DNA from: Inia geoffrensis
Taxonomy: Eukaryota > Chordata > Mammalia > Artiodactyla > Iniidae
DNA: 64,000 nucleotides
Direction of reading: 5' to 3'
Assembly (NCBI GenBank): GCA_036417435.1
Contig: CM070909.1
Location: forward strand, 13,858,597-13,922,596
The stretch's first letter is position 1. Every line of letters begins with the position of its first letter. Position numbers and translations under genes: made by a program. Below the pieces are notes generated by a model. It did not search any database and was not told the origin of the DNA. It worked only from the letters and a program-made list of their open reading frames with translations. Shown here one piece after another: positions 21,340 to 33,399 of this stretch.

Positions 21340-23330
21340 TTTCAAGATCTAATGTTCTTGTTGGACGCCATTCGGGTTCTAGATTTAATTTTCCTCATTC
21401 TTGAGGGGTTTCGTTTTGTTAAACTCGAATTCCTATATTTTAAAAGGAAAACATTTCACTTACGTTGTATTCCTGTACCGACCTCAAACTCCTTTCTTGT
21501 ATTTCTCCGATTCTCTAAGAAGATGTGGACTTAATTTTGTGTAAAAATGATTGTCCCCTAGTGGTTCTCGATTTTTATTTCACTTTAAGGGTATTGCTGG
21601 ATTCAAGTTTATATTTAGGGAGCGGAAGATCAGCACCTAGTGGCGTTCTCACGGGAAGTGCAATTATTTGAACTGCATATTTGCAAATACATTTTTAACC
21701 CTATCTTTACCAGTTCTGTTGAAATGTTTTCAAAATAGAAACAATTTGAGTTTTGGAAAAATGAGGGGGAAGGGGCATTGGAAGAATCTGTATAATGTTT
21801 AAAAAGAAATCTCAATCTCCTTGGGTATTTTTTTAAAAAATATTTGATCCTCAGTCGGTGAAGTTTTAATTTAATCAGTGTGTGCCTCTGATCTTGCTTG
21901 CATTTGAGTTTTACGTTTTTTCTGTCTCTGATCACTTGTCCATTACTGCTTCAGTTAGATTTTTTTTGGTACCTTGAGTTTTAAAATTAATCATTTCCTT
22001 AGCATTTTGTTTGTAATGATATATAAAATACAGTACTTAAACTTGGTAAATTTTTCTGATAAAGAATTCTACGAAGAACTCCCAACTACACTGAGGCCTT
22101 TATGAGGAAATTGTGAATCATTGATAAATCAGTTGATTAAAAAAAACCAAACTGCCATATATATATGTGTGTAATATACAATTGTGTTAGATTTTTAAAA
22201 ATTGTATGTTCCTGGTTTTAGTTTCTTAAAGTAGTTATAAGTATGTTACTGATTATTTTACTTTAAAGTGGTAGTGTCACTATATTTAAATCTTATATAA
22301 ACCTCTGGGAGAAGTTTTATACGATTTGATATAATTCTACCATTGTGTAAATTATTTCTTACTGGGCTGAAAACTTGTAAATGGTTGTCATAAATTTTAT
22401 CCGTGGTTTGTGTATACAACAGTTGTTTTCCTGGTTGGTTATGCAACTCTGAGTTTAAGTCAGTCACTTGTCAGATGAAGAAGTGGCTGTTACTTTATAA
22501 TCTTGGTTGGTTTAGGGACTTTATTGCCTACAAGAACGGTTAAATATCAAATAGATGTAATTGAAGGGAGTACTTTTGGTTGGTGGAGTTTTAAAAAATG
22601 ACATCACAAAGGAGATAGAATGCAGTGATGGGAATAATTCTTTTTTTCTCAACAGAAAATTTGTTGATATAATTTTTGAACCCCTGAAGTCTTCTACAGA
22701 GAAATATATTTAGAGGGCAGTTGTGTAATCTTTTCCCTTTCATGCTTCCAGGGTAATTACCCAGCACACCGCCTCCACCCTCCAGACATTATTTCAGGTG
22801 TTGTAGAGTTGGAAATACATTGTATTTTCTGTATCTACGTCTATGTCTGTGTGTACGTGTTAGGTTAAGAAAAGAACTTTGATCATAGGGCATGGTTCAT
22901 TCTGCACTTCTAAAAAAGTGAAATATTTTGGTTTATATATTTAAGCTTATGTTTTCATTTGCATATACAAATGATTGCCTCTTAGGTTAATGTGGAAGAT
23001 CATAAGAGGCACTTGAAACACTGAAGAACATAATGTACTATGTAAATATGTATTGGTAGGACAGTTTTGCTGTTACATTTGTTAGAAAGGCAAATATAGT
23101 TCTATAAATTTAAAATTAAGATTAATGAATTGTCTGAACATCTGCTGTTTGTTCATTGGTACTCTATCAATAACAAGCATGTTGTGGAATTTCAGTTAAT
23201 ATTAAGACTAGGTTACCGAATGAATACCAAGTTACTGGGAGTCATTTAAAATCTTTTTCACTATAGCACATTTGGAAAGTATTGAAAATTAATTAGAAAT
23301 AAACACTATTTTTTTGTAATTTTTGTGACT
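21340..23330. other. Intron-like unique sequence downstream of the CpG island
   Basis: It is AT-rich with few recognisable repeats. No coding exon or RNA gene was seen. The minus-strand frames at 21,630-21,935 and 22,258-22,467 have no family features. Confidence 0.4.
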
Positions 23331-24530
23331 TTCCATTTATTGATTGATCAATTAGTTTATCATTTGGATCATAATTTCATTCCTGCCCTTTTAAGTTAGT
23401 ATTTTATTGTGGATATTTATCCATTTCATTATTCTTTTGAAATTTTTTTTAATGATTACATAATAGTTATTTTGTGAAAATATCCCAAATTATCAAATGT
23501 TCTTGAAATATATTTTTAAATGGCTACGTAATATTGGTGTCTTTAATAAGAATATACTGTGACTTACTAAATCTTTCTTTCCTTATTGAACATTTTGTTG
23601 CCCATTTCTCTATTATAAATAAAGCTGCAGTGAACATCCTTGTACATGAGTCATGATCTACATCTCATAATATTTTTTTGAAATTACTGTTACAAAGGAC
23701 TTTTAAAGTAATTTACAAAACTGTTAAAAACTTAGTTTTATTGAAAAGCATTTCCTATACCACCATCAATTTGGTGGTTAGCATTTTTTCTGATAACTAG
23801 TGAAATTGAACTTTTAAATATTTAATATATATGCAACTTTCTCATTTTTTGTGACTTTGCTGTTTGAGGTTATTTTGTGTATCTTTTTCTGTGGTAAATG
23901 TTAATGTCTTCCTTATGTGTAAGTTATTTATGGATATTAGCCCTTTGCTTTTCATATTTTTTGAAGTTTTGTTTTTTTTTGCGGTATGCGGGCCTCTCAC
24001 TGTTGTGGCCTCTCTCGTTGTGGAGCACAGGCTCCGGATGTGCAGGCTCAGCGGCCATGACTCACGGGCCCAGCCACTCCGCGGCATGTGGGATCTTCCC
24101 GGACCGGGGCACAAACCCGTGTCCCCTGCATCGGCAGGTGGACTCTCAACCACTGCGCCACCAGGGAAGCCCTGAAGTTTTTTTTTAGTTTTTTATTTTT
24201 TAATTGCTATGGTTTTACATATTTAGAATTGTTACATTTTTATGAAGTCAAATGCACTGCTTTTTCATGTGTTATTTCTTCCAGGACTTCTTTGCATAAA
24301 AAATATTGTAAGATGAACTAAATGTTCGTCTGTTCTGTTTATTTTTTCTAGATATTTTAATTATCTTAAAAAATACCTTTTAGCCTATATGGAGTTTATT
24401 TTGACATTGCGTAAAGATGGGTTGCTAGTTTCCATCTTTTCCTAATTTTCTTAGAATTTTATGTTGATGATGCATTTTTTCTTTTGATCATAACTTACTA
24501 AGTTTGAGCTATCAATTCTGCTTCATTTAC
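23330..24530 (-). mobile_element. Old L1 3' end (L1ME/MC-like), antisense, split by a SINE
   Basis: Phrases such as aataaagctgcagtgaacatc (23,619) and ggatattagccctttgc (23,933) match the reversed 3' part of old L1. The right part continues after the SINE (ggacttctttgcataaaaaat). No frame is open. Confidence 0.55.
23971..24172 (-). mobile_element. CHR-type SINE, antisense
   Basis: Short subtype with a short T-run. The target duplication TGAAGTTTT is at 23,962-23,970 and 24,173-24,181. It is inserted into the older L1. Confidence 0.95.
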
Positions 24531-25273
24531 TAGGGATATTTAACTTGAGGTCCATTGGCCTTTGGGGGTTCTAGAGATACTTAAAAAACTTCCGTGGATT
24601 CCATGATATACGCAATTTTGTGTGAGTGTACGTGTGTGCTTTTTTTTTTTCTGGGGAAAGAGTTACAGTTTTATCAGCTTCTCACAAGAATATGTAATGT
24701 AAAATCTAAAAGCAGGTTAACAACCCTGGAACTGGGCCTTGTTTATATAGCAGTACTGCATTGTCTTATTTGCTGTAGTGCTATAGACTATATAAATATA
24801 TGAAGGGGCAGTAGATATCATTCCTTTTCACAGTTTTCTAAGCTAATTTTCCCTCCTTTTGTACATACATTTGGCAAAGTTTAAAAACCAACTACTTGAA
24901 GTTTTGTTTAGAATTGCATAAAACCTAAATTAGGGTAAGTTTACATCTTTATACTGTTTTTTTTTTTTAAATTCATGAATATGGTGGATTTCCTGTAGAT
25001 CCCACAAAAATGTATTGTTTTTAGGAACTCTGAGAAAAATTGTGGTACTGTTACTTTCTATTAAGGTGTTATCTTACTGGTTTCCTATAATGGTATAATG
25101 TTAATAGGGATGACATGGTAGAGGATATAGGACAACATTTCCAGTTTTAATCTGCTTTAGAATATAGCATCATGAAAATAGTGCAAGTATGAAGTTAGAA
25201 ATGAGAAAAATAGGTTACCAAGGTAGTGTTCTACAGTATTTGAAAACAGAATTTTTCTTCTGTATTTAACGTA
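24531..25273. other. Non-coding intron-like stretch
   Basis: Two T-runs and otherwise unremarkable AT-rich sequence. No feature was assigned. Confidence 0.3.
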
Positions 25274-25547
25274 GACCTTTTTTTTTTTCCCCAAATTTAT
25301 TTATTTAATTTATTTTTGGCTGTGTTGGGTCTTTGTTGCTGTGTGTGGGCTTTCTCTAGTTGCGGCGATTGGGGGCTACTCTTCATTGTGGTGTGCGGGC
25401 TTCTCATTGTGGTGGCTTCTCTTGTTGCGGAGCATGGACTCTAGGCGCACGGGCTTCAGTAGCTGTAGCGTGCAGGCTCAGTAGTTGTGGCTCGCTGGGT
25501 CTAGAGTGCAGGCTCGAACCCGTGTCCCTTGCATTGGCAGGTGGATT

Positions 25548-26485
25548 TTTTTTTTCTTAACATCTTGATTGGAGTATAATTGCTTGACAATGGTGTGTTG
25601 GTTTCTGCTTTATAACAAAGTGAATCAGCTACACATACATATATCCCCATATCTCCTCCCTCTTGCGTCTCCCTCCCAGCCTCCCTATCGCACCCCTCTA
25701 GGTGGTCACAAAGCACTGAGTTGATCTCCGTGTGCTACGTGGCTGCTTCCCACTAGCTGTCTATTTTACCTTTGGTAGTATACGTAAGTCCATGCCACTC
25801 TCTCACTTTGTCCCAGCTTACCCTTCCCCCTCCCTGTGTCCTGAAGTCCTGTCCGCCCCTAGGTTCTTCAGAACCATTTTTTTTTTAGACTGTATATATA
25901 TGTGTTAGCATACGGTATTTGTTTTTCTCTTTCTGACTTACTTCACTCTGTGTGACAGTCTCTAGGTCCATCCACCTCACTACAGATAACTCAATTACAT
26001 TTATTTTGATGGCTGAGTAATATTCCATTGTATATCTGTGCCACATTTTCTGTATCCATGCATCTGTCGGTGGACACTTAGGTTGATTCCATGTCCTGAC
26101 AATTGTAAATAGAGATGCTGAACATTGTGGTACATGACTCTTTTTGAATTATGGTTTTCTCAGGGTATATGCCCAGTGGTGGGATTGCTGGGTCGTATGG
26201 TAGTTCTATTTTTAGTTTTTTAAGGAACCTCCATACTGTTCTCCATAGTGGCTCTATCAATTTACATTCCCACCAACAGTGCAAGAGGGTCCCCTTTTCT
26301 CCACACACTCTTCAGTGTTTATTGTTTGTAGATTTTTTGATGATGGCCATTCTGACTGGTGTGAGGTGATACCTCATTTTAGTTTTGATTTGCATTTCTC
26401 TAATGATTAGTGATGCTGAGCATTTTTTCATGTGTTTGTTGGCAATCTGTATATCTTCTTTGGAGAAATGTGTGTTTAGGTCTTC
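25548..26485 (-). mobile_element. 5'-truncated L1, antisense, nested in a SINE
   Basis: T-run, then the reversed L1 3' terminus (aacatcttgattggagtata; ttataacaaagtgaatcagc), 3' UTR, and ORF2 C-terminus running leftward. The target duplication TGGCAGGTGGATT is at 25,535-25,547 and 26,486-26,498 and lies wholly within SINE sequence. The insertion is about 938 bp. It is the youngest-looking L1 in the window, with long stretches close to the family sequence. Confidence 0.95.
26078..26308 (-). pseudogene. L1 ORF2p C-terminal remnant (76 codons)
   Basis: It starts [20 protein letters not shown], followed by [19 protein letters not shown]. This is the conserved cysteine-containing C-terminal region of L1 ORF2p (C...H/C pattern). 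A frameshift separates it from the preceding C-terminal piece, [18 protein letters not shown], in the frame covering 26,312-26,575. It belongs to the nested L1 and is not functional. Confidence 0.92.
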
Positions 26486-26537
26486 TGGCAGGTGGATTCT
26501 TAACCACTGTGCCACTAGGGAAGCCCGACCTTTTTTT

Positions 26538-28538
26538 AATTTTAAACAGAAATTTTGAAAAGTTATCTGATTCATTTTTTGGCCAATGTGGAGCCTAATA
26601 AATAATATATAATTAAGGTAAAAAATTTTCTTTTGGTAACATTAAATATTCCTCTCATAAGGATGTTTCCCTAAGTATTAGTATACATTCATTCTCTATT
26701 AAATCTATTCTTTGTTCTGATTGCAGTGAAAAGTATAATCTTGATTGATAGTGTATTTCAGTTGTAATCCTACTTTTTAAAAATTATTTTGATATTAGGT
26801 ACAGGAAAGAATGTCAGATTATTGTAAAAATATTTTTGTTGAATACAGTTAAACTTGAAAAATTGGTGGTTGCATGTAAAGAAGAAATCAAGGAAGTTAA
26901 AGATAGAAATCAAATGGTAAAATATTATTGGCTTTATAAAAATAACTCTAGGAAATAGGTAGAAATTGTGTTAAGACATTATTGGCTTTTCTTCAGCATT
27001 TTCTTTCTAATGAAAAGTTTTGTCTTTGGATATTTTTCAAGCAAATCCACTTATAGCAGTTTGCATATTTTTATTTTTTTGTGTATGACCTTTGCCCTTA
27101 CCTGAGAACTTTTCATAGTTCTGATGTATTGTGGTATCTGTGTTTTCAGACTATAATAGATAATTAGGGACAGGAGAAATGCTACTAGAAAAATGCATTT
27201 GGACAGGGGCAAGAAGAGATGGCTGGCATCTTGATAGTGAAGAGCGGTTAGATTCCAAGTGTTAGAACAAGAATTTAAAAACTTAGCCTTGAGGTTATTT
27301 AATTTGGGAATTGTTATTCTTAAAGACAAATTATTTATAGCACGTTCATTATGGTAATACATGATCTTATTATGATTCTGAATTATAGGAATATTTAATT
27401 ATGCTAAATTTGTTCAAGAAGACAAAGAGGTGTATGATTTGGTTTAGAAAGATTTCTATTATACTTTTTGTTTTTAAGTTTTGAGGTATATGGAAAATTC
27501 ATACATTGTCATACTCAGTTTTTCAAAGGAGTCACATGTAGAAAGAAGTTTGAGAGTGAAGTTCTTGCTTTTGAGTCCCTAAGAGCTGTAGGGCATTATA
27601 AATAAAAATAAGGTGATATTTTAACAGTAGATTACAAAAATATCAATTAGCTCTGGGGAGCATTGTCCTTGTTAGTTTCCTAGAGTATCTAGAAACTACC
27701 TATCCATTAGTGGAGCTTCTTTTTTTAAAATCCTTGCCCATTTGATCTTGCTATGTTCTTTAGAGAGTCCAAGACTAAAAATTACTTCTCAGTGTTCTTA
27801 GACTGTCATGCAATCTGCAGAGGAAATCAGTGTTTTTTTTCTGTTATTTTACTTTTTTCAAAACAGAGAAGTGAATTCCACAAAATTAAACTTTATATAC
27901 GCTTCACGTTGTATGGTGGAATCCATCTTGTATTGGAGACACTATGATTGCTGGGCAGCATTTCCAGTTTTTTAAGTGCTGCAAAGTGAGAAAACCAGGG
28001 CGCTAGTGTTTATTTATACAATGTGGACGTTTTCAGTTTTGAATTTTGATCTTTGGGTTTTTGAGTCTTTAAGAGAATGACCCGGGCATCTCCTTGGTCA
28101 CCTTCCAAAAAATGTAGCAGAGGCCTAAGGGTACAGTTGATATTATCTTCCTGAGGGTCTTTATAATTGGACCTATGTAAACATGAATGTCTGGGAAATG
28201 AAGATGACCTTTACCATCAATCAGAAATATTCACTTATTCATGTCTGCAATTTTTCATTGTTTAGAATATTATTAAGAATTTTGTGTTATTTTTTGTTAT
28301 ACAAAATAACAGAATTATCCGTTATAGTTCTAGTAACTAGGAATAACTAGATATAGTCCCTTTAGTTTGGGAGAGAGACCCCTTTTTATGATGATGATGT
28401 GAGGTAGTAGTGTTATTATGTCAAACCGTATAATCCTTTCTCCCCTTCTTTGTTGTTTGTGTAGCCCTGTGCTACTCTGGGAACTATTGTCTTGGTAGGT
28501 ACCCAGGAATTATGTGTATGGCACTTTTACATTCTAAT
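26538..28538. other. Intron-like unique sequence
   Basis: No exon, RNA or clear repeat was recognised. The minus frame 27,051-27,362 (103 codons) has no recognisable domain and a composition typical of AT-rich chance frames. Confidence 0.35.
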
Positions 28539-28635
28539 GGAACTTGAATTGTATGTTGGAATAGTGGAACTTGAATAATAAGGAACTTGGATTGTATGTT
28601 GGAATAGTGGAACTTGAATTGCATGTTGGAATAGT
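28539..28635. repeat. 27-bp minisatellite, three copies plus one partial
   Basis: Copies at 28,539-28,565, 28,582-28,608 and 28,609-28,635, with a 16-bp partial copy at 28,566-28,581. Each starts ggaacttg and ends gttggaatagt. The two later copies differ from the first by one base each. The minus-strand peptide repeats (HYSNIQ/FHYSNMQ) are a by-product. Confidence 0.95.
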
Positions 28636-28639
28636 GGTT

Positions 28640-29950
28640 CTCAGAACTGACAGGGCTGTAAAAGGATCTCTCCTTGAGCCAGTAATTGTCCAAGATGATG
28701 TCTTCCATTTTGTGGAAAGGTAAACTTAGAAGGTAGGAAGAGTTTCTGCTGTTTTGAGGACCAGGAGCAAAAGAAAAAGAGATTTTGGTGAAACAATAAC
28801 GAATGACTTGACTGCTTCAGCTCATTTTCAACTAAGACTTGCCAGCTTAGGAGTGTACCTGCCCTGTTACCATTATTAAATTAAATGTCTCAAGAAAAGG
28901 AAGAAATGGGGAAGAGTATGGAAAAGAGACTGTTTTTGAACTTCTTTTATTTCCTTTTAGGTAGTCAGTGTCAGGAGCTGATTGGATTACAGTAAAGGCT
29001 AAACTGCTCTGAGACACTCTGTTACTATTAAGGATGATGTTTATTTCTCTTGTGTAATAATACAGAGGAAAACTCTTCAGGTCTGTAAGTGGCTTTGGCT
29101 TAATGCATGGTTTCCATATGTTGAACATGGCTGCTTTCACCAGCCAGGGGCAAGGGAGAAAGAACAATGGGAGTGCACACTCATTGTTTTGAGAGCCTAA
29201 TCTGGAAGTAGTACTATCATTTAGATTCATGTGTTATGGGTGAGAATTTAATCACTGGAACATACTTAGCTGGGAAATGTAGTATGTGGCTGGACAACCA
29301 TGTGTTCAGCTAAAATTAGAACATTTTATAAAAGAAGGAGAGAAATGGGTATTAGAGAACAGTTAGCCTTTTCTGCTACTAAAGGCAGCTGGAGAAGTGG
29401 TCTCTAATTAATTCATAATTTGATATTGAAAACTGGTTTTCTGTTTTAAGAATTAGATCCAGTTGTAACTATATATCTTCCTTTGAAATGGAATTTTGAG
29501 AGCTTTGTAGTCATGATTCCTGACAGATTGTAGTTACTATAAATATTTACCTTATTAGGCAGAGTTTTTCCTCTTTCTGCTTGCTTTTGAAAACATTAAA
29601 TCATGATTAGTTTTGCAAGAATTCAGTGTACTATCTTTGAATCTTGCCAGTTAACTTTAAAAGGATGAAGGACTGTAGGTAAACTCTGACAATTGTTTGA
29701 ACTGCTTCTTTTAGTTTCAAAGTTCAGTTTATGATTTCTCAAGATGGAAAGTGTGATTTTTGAGGGCCTTGTAATATACACAGGTAAAAAATAACTGTGG
29801 TCATAAATTCTTTGCTTACAAGTAAAACTTATCTGATAAGTAAGTAATAAGTAAGTAATTAAGAACAGCTCTCTGTAGATGATAAATGTAACACAATAGA
29901 TATCTGTGTAAGGCACAGAAAGCGGGACTCTGTTGGGGGGAGATCAAGGA
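28640..29950. other. Intron-like unique sequence
   Basis: No assignable feature. Minus-strand frames of 127 codons (28,847-29,230) and 97 codons (29,623-29,916) lack recognisable motifs and flanking splice logic. Confidence 0.35.
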
Positions 29951-29971
29951 AACCTTAGAAGAGTTGTATTT

Positions 29972-30147
29972 AAAAAAATTTTTTTAAAAAGTTATTTATT
30001 TATTTATTTGGCTGCACCGGGTCTCTGTTGTGGCACGTGGGATCTTCAGTTGCGGCATGTGGGATCTAGTTCCCTGACCAGGGATCAAACCTGGACCCCC
30101 GGCATTGGGAGCGTAGAGTCTTACCACTGGACCACCAGGAAAGTCTC
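29972..30147 (-). mobile_element. tRNA-derived cetartiodactyl SINE (older subtype), antisense
   Basis: T/A-rich tail (ttatttatttatttatttgg), body gctgcaccgggtctctgttg, head ending ggaccaccaggaaagtc. The perfect target duplication AGAAGAGTTGTATTT is at 29,957-29,971 and 30,148-30,162. The body differs from the short CHR subtype elsewhere in this window (no gcggtacgcggg start; ccctgaccagggatcaaacc box). Confidence 0.93.
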
Positions 30148-30359
30148 AGAAGAGTTGTATTTTAAAAGAAGAATTAGAAGGATATTCTTAGTAAAGGGAA
30201 TAGAGAGGGTATTCAAAATCTCAGAGGTGGGAAAGAAAGTATTACGTTTAGGAGAACATATTCTGATATAAATCCTTGATTTTTGTAAATAAAAAATCAT
30301 TGATGCCATGGTGCCTACATAATGTACCTAATAAAGGATATTGTTATCCTCAGCTGGAA

Positions 30360-30640
30360 GTTCTCTAATTTCTCTTTTTACTTTGTATCTCTTTTAAAGG
30401 CATTTATTCTTTTCAACTTTTATGTTTATAGTTATTTGTGTAGTACTGTATAAGCTTCCTGCAGTTAGGAATTTTATCTTACTGATGTATCTAGCAAATG
30501 TCGCATTTTAAAGACAAACCCTTTCTAATTAGGTATAATAAGACTGCTAATAAAAGTATAAAATTGCATTCCACAATACCTACCTTAATATTCAATAAAT
30601 ATTTGCTTATTGAAAGAATAGAACCCCTTTGTTTTAGGTG
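30360..30640 (+). mobile_element. L2-like 3' end relic
   Basis: tactgtataagcttcctgcag (30,445) and the later ttcaataaatatttgcttatt (30,590) match the conserved end of L2. It is diverged, with approximate borders. Confidence 0.45.
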
Positions 30641-31125
30641 CAAAAAAAAAAAAAGAGTAAGATGTTCTAGCTCCTTTCATTTAATGCATGATAATCTACA
30701 CGTCAGAACTTTTAGTTGTTGTTTTTAAATAATTAACCATAAAGTTTACTTAAGCAAGCATCCACTGGGTAAATTGTCAAAAGATTTGACAGGCACTTTG
30801 CATCTGGAAAATTATAAATAGTAAAATAACTTTTGGAAAAAGTTCTTCAATCCCATTCATTAAGAAATAGAAAAAATTTAACAAACACCATTGCTTACCT
30901 ATTAATAAGAAGTTTCTAAAATATAATTCTGAAGGACATACGTATTAAATTAAGGGTTTGATGAAAAGATGGAATGACAATTATTTTGAGTTGTGTAATT
31001 CTCTTCTCCATCAAACATATTTTAAGTGATATAATAGTTGGCAGATTAAAAATATGCAAGCAAACTGACAGAAGAAAAAGAAAGAACAAAAGAAAAGACA
31101 AAGAATTTTCCTAATACCAGTTAGT
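30641..31125. other. Intron-like unique sequence
   Basis: Short A-run near 30,641-30,652. No feature was assigned. Confidence 0.3.
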
Positions 31126-31129
31126 AATA

Positions 31130-31310
31130 TCATGAAGTGGAAAGTATAGTAATTTTGTATTGGAACCTGGCCAATTTGTGTTTCCCAGCAGTATTTCTTA
31201 CATATAAAATGGTGATAACCACCTACCTGGTAGGCTTATTTTGAGAGATTAAATGAGATTAATTATATAAAATGTTAGCATTTGTTCCTGACACACTTTG
31301 CATCTCTGGC
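31130..31310 (+). repeat. MIR-like relic
   Basis: The 3' half of a MIR is recognisable: cttacatataaaatggtgata, then cctggtaggcttattttgag and agattaaatgagattaatta. It is ancient and diverged. Confidence 0.6.
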
Positions 31311-33380
31311 TTCAACCAACTGATGAATCTATTAGTAGGACATGAATATTTACTAAGAGGCAGCTACGTGAAGCTTTAGGGAGCCCTGCAATACAAGGAG
31401 ATATATGGAAAATTACAGTATTCTTCCTTACTGGAGCTAGAACTTATATACATTTAAAAAGCAACTTAGAAAAGCAGGTTTGATCATGCCCCTTACTAGT
31501 AGGAAAAATATGAATTTAGAAACGTAGTTTATTTGCAAAGGTTTGTGAGAGAGTCCAGCTTTAGGACTTATTCATTAAATTAAAACAAAAACAAAACCAA
31601 AAAACACCACCAGAGTATTTAAAGAATAAAAATCCCTCAAAGATTACTAAATCTCTGAGCCTCATCATGGTGAAAAGCAGCCATTTTCTCACATTAATTA
31701 TTTATCTTCAAGGTTTGTCATAATTCTTCAGACTGTCATTATTGCCAGAGTTAGAGATGAAGTCATTTATTTTGGGAGCTAGATCCACATAGAATTATCC
31801 TGTTTTCTTTTTGTAATTTTAGGGTGCAGGGTGATCCCTCACCCCTTATTTACCCTTCAGCTATGGAACTTGCTGGGCATGCTCACTTAAAATTGAGGCA
31901 AAACAAACCATAACCCTTCCTGTGGCCAAGTTTCTGCCCCTTAAGGTATAGATTTGATCATATAAGTTTGTTTAATAATTTTCTGATTCTTTATTTCGAT
32001 GTTTTGTTTGACTAGTTTATTGAACTAGTGACATATTGTTAAGTATAGAAAGGCTTCTCTTTGTCTGCTTAACAAAACTATGTCCATTTGATATGAGTTA
32101 AGAGTTAAGTTCTGTCTAGTTTTATAAAGCATAATAATTTACTTATTTATTTGCTTGATTACAAGATTAGGAACCAAGAGCCATTTAATTTATCTCAATG
32201 AGATTTTGCCTGCATTACTTAAAACTGTATGGTATCATGGTTCTCTAAGAGTCCCACATTCGTCAGTGTTCCTTGTCTGTCGGGAAGTGATATTCTTTAT
32301 TCCTCTTAAAGCTGGGAATCCATAAGTTATGAAAGAGATACTATATTGATTTCCTGTGAAGACGTAGAAGGCATCATTTCTACATTTGAGATGCAGTCCT
32401 TGTCCCCTGTCATAGCTAATTAAAAGAGATTTGTTTTTAAACGTTGCATTTTCCTGTGGTCATGGTTACAAATTTGATTTATCCATTTTATTCTGAAAGG
32501 AAGGAAAACAGATTCTCATTGAAACTATGTAAGTGGGTTCATAAAAAGTAGAGAGACTCAGTTATGATACTTTTTACAAGATTTAATCATTCTTCTAAGT
32601 AGTTTTTAAACAAGGCCAATCAATATATTCAGTATTTTTCTATAGAATTGTTCTTAAAATATTCTCATAGTTTATTAACTTAAAACCTGTAGTAAGGTCT
32701 TTCTTCATAGGATATTCTGCCCCCTAGAATTCTGAGGGTATTGGATCAAGATACTATTTAAATTACTGTTTATACAAAATATATCTTAAATGGAGGGTTA
32801 AAGGTAGATTAAGAAGAAAGTATTTTTCTTATATGACCATTAAAAAGAAAATGTTAGCCACAATTAAATCATTTCATTTAGTCCTAAATAATTCTTATCC
32901 TCCTGATCTAGAGTTAAGTAATCTACTTACACAAAGTTGTCTGCCCTGAACTATTACAGAATTATGGAAATCATGACTCATTCTCTTGATACAGTTATGA
33001 CAGAGGTCCGTCCATGAAGGTAATTTTATCCCAGGATGCCTGTATCCATGAATCTCATCCATGTAATAGTAATAGTTGAGGTGATTTGGTACAATCCTTT
33101 ACTAAGGATTTTTTAATGTTTATTTAGAAGACACTTATTTTCCCCCTCAGGTACAGTGGCAGCAAGGATCGTGACTCATTTTTGTTTCTTGATTTTCATT
33201 TTTCCAGGCTAGGCTACTTGCTTTCTATATTTGGTATACCGCTTTCATCCTTAGAATTTTATTCACCATTGTGGGGATTTCTCTCACCCCTCTTCTGTGT
33301 ACGACCTTTGTTTTCCATGTGCTATGTCTTTTTATTGACTTAATTCTGTCATTAGGGGGAGTGGACCACATTCTCTAGTA
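31311..33380. other. Intron-like unique sequence
   Basis: About 2 kb with no young repeats and no open frame of note. It contains a short (AAC)n-like run near 31,583-31,605. I see no exon signals. Confidence 0.35.
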
Positions 33381-33399
33381 GCTTTTTGAGAAAGAATAT

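Larger units (their letters stand above)
20680..21340 (+). promoter_or_regulatory. CpG island promoter
   Basis: This is the only dense CpG cluster in the window, sharply contrasting with its AT-rich flanks. It contains a GC box (ggcggggcc, 20,781-20,789) and CCAAT boxes at 20,788-20,792 (+), 20,853-20,857 (-) and 20,879-20,883 (+). Octamers ATTTGCAT lie at 20,821-20,828 and 20,913-20,920, and a (GGC)n tract at 20,973-21,011. A second module at 21,190-21,332 has YY1-, NRF1- and E-box-like sites. The likely direction is rightward, because the upstream elements all precede a GGC-rich leader followed by a splice-donor-like sequence. Activity from the minus strand cannot be excluded. Confidence 0.85.
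25285..26526 (-). mobile_element. Long-subtype CHR SINE, antisense, split by an L1
   Basis: The left part (25,285-25,547) carries the A/T tail and body (ggctgtgttgggtctttgttg). The right part (26,486-26,526) carries the head (cttaaccactgtgccactagg). The SINE's own target duplication GACCTTTTTTT is at 25,274-25,284 and 26,527-26,537, so both halves belong to one insertion interrupted by the L1 at 25,548-26,485. Confidence 0.93.

Noticed and set aside
21121..21534. 137-codon + strand frame spanning the second promoter module
   Set aside because: It starts right after the donor-like site, covers promoter motifs, and has no recognisable domain. A long stop-free run is expected in CpG-rich DNA.
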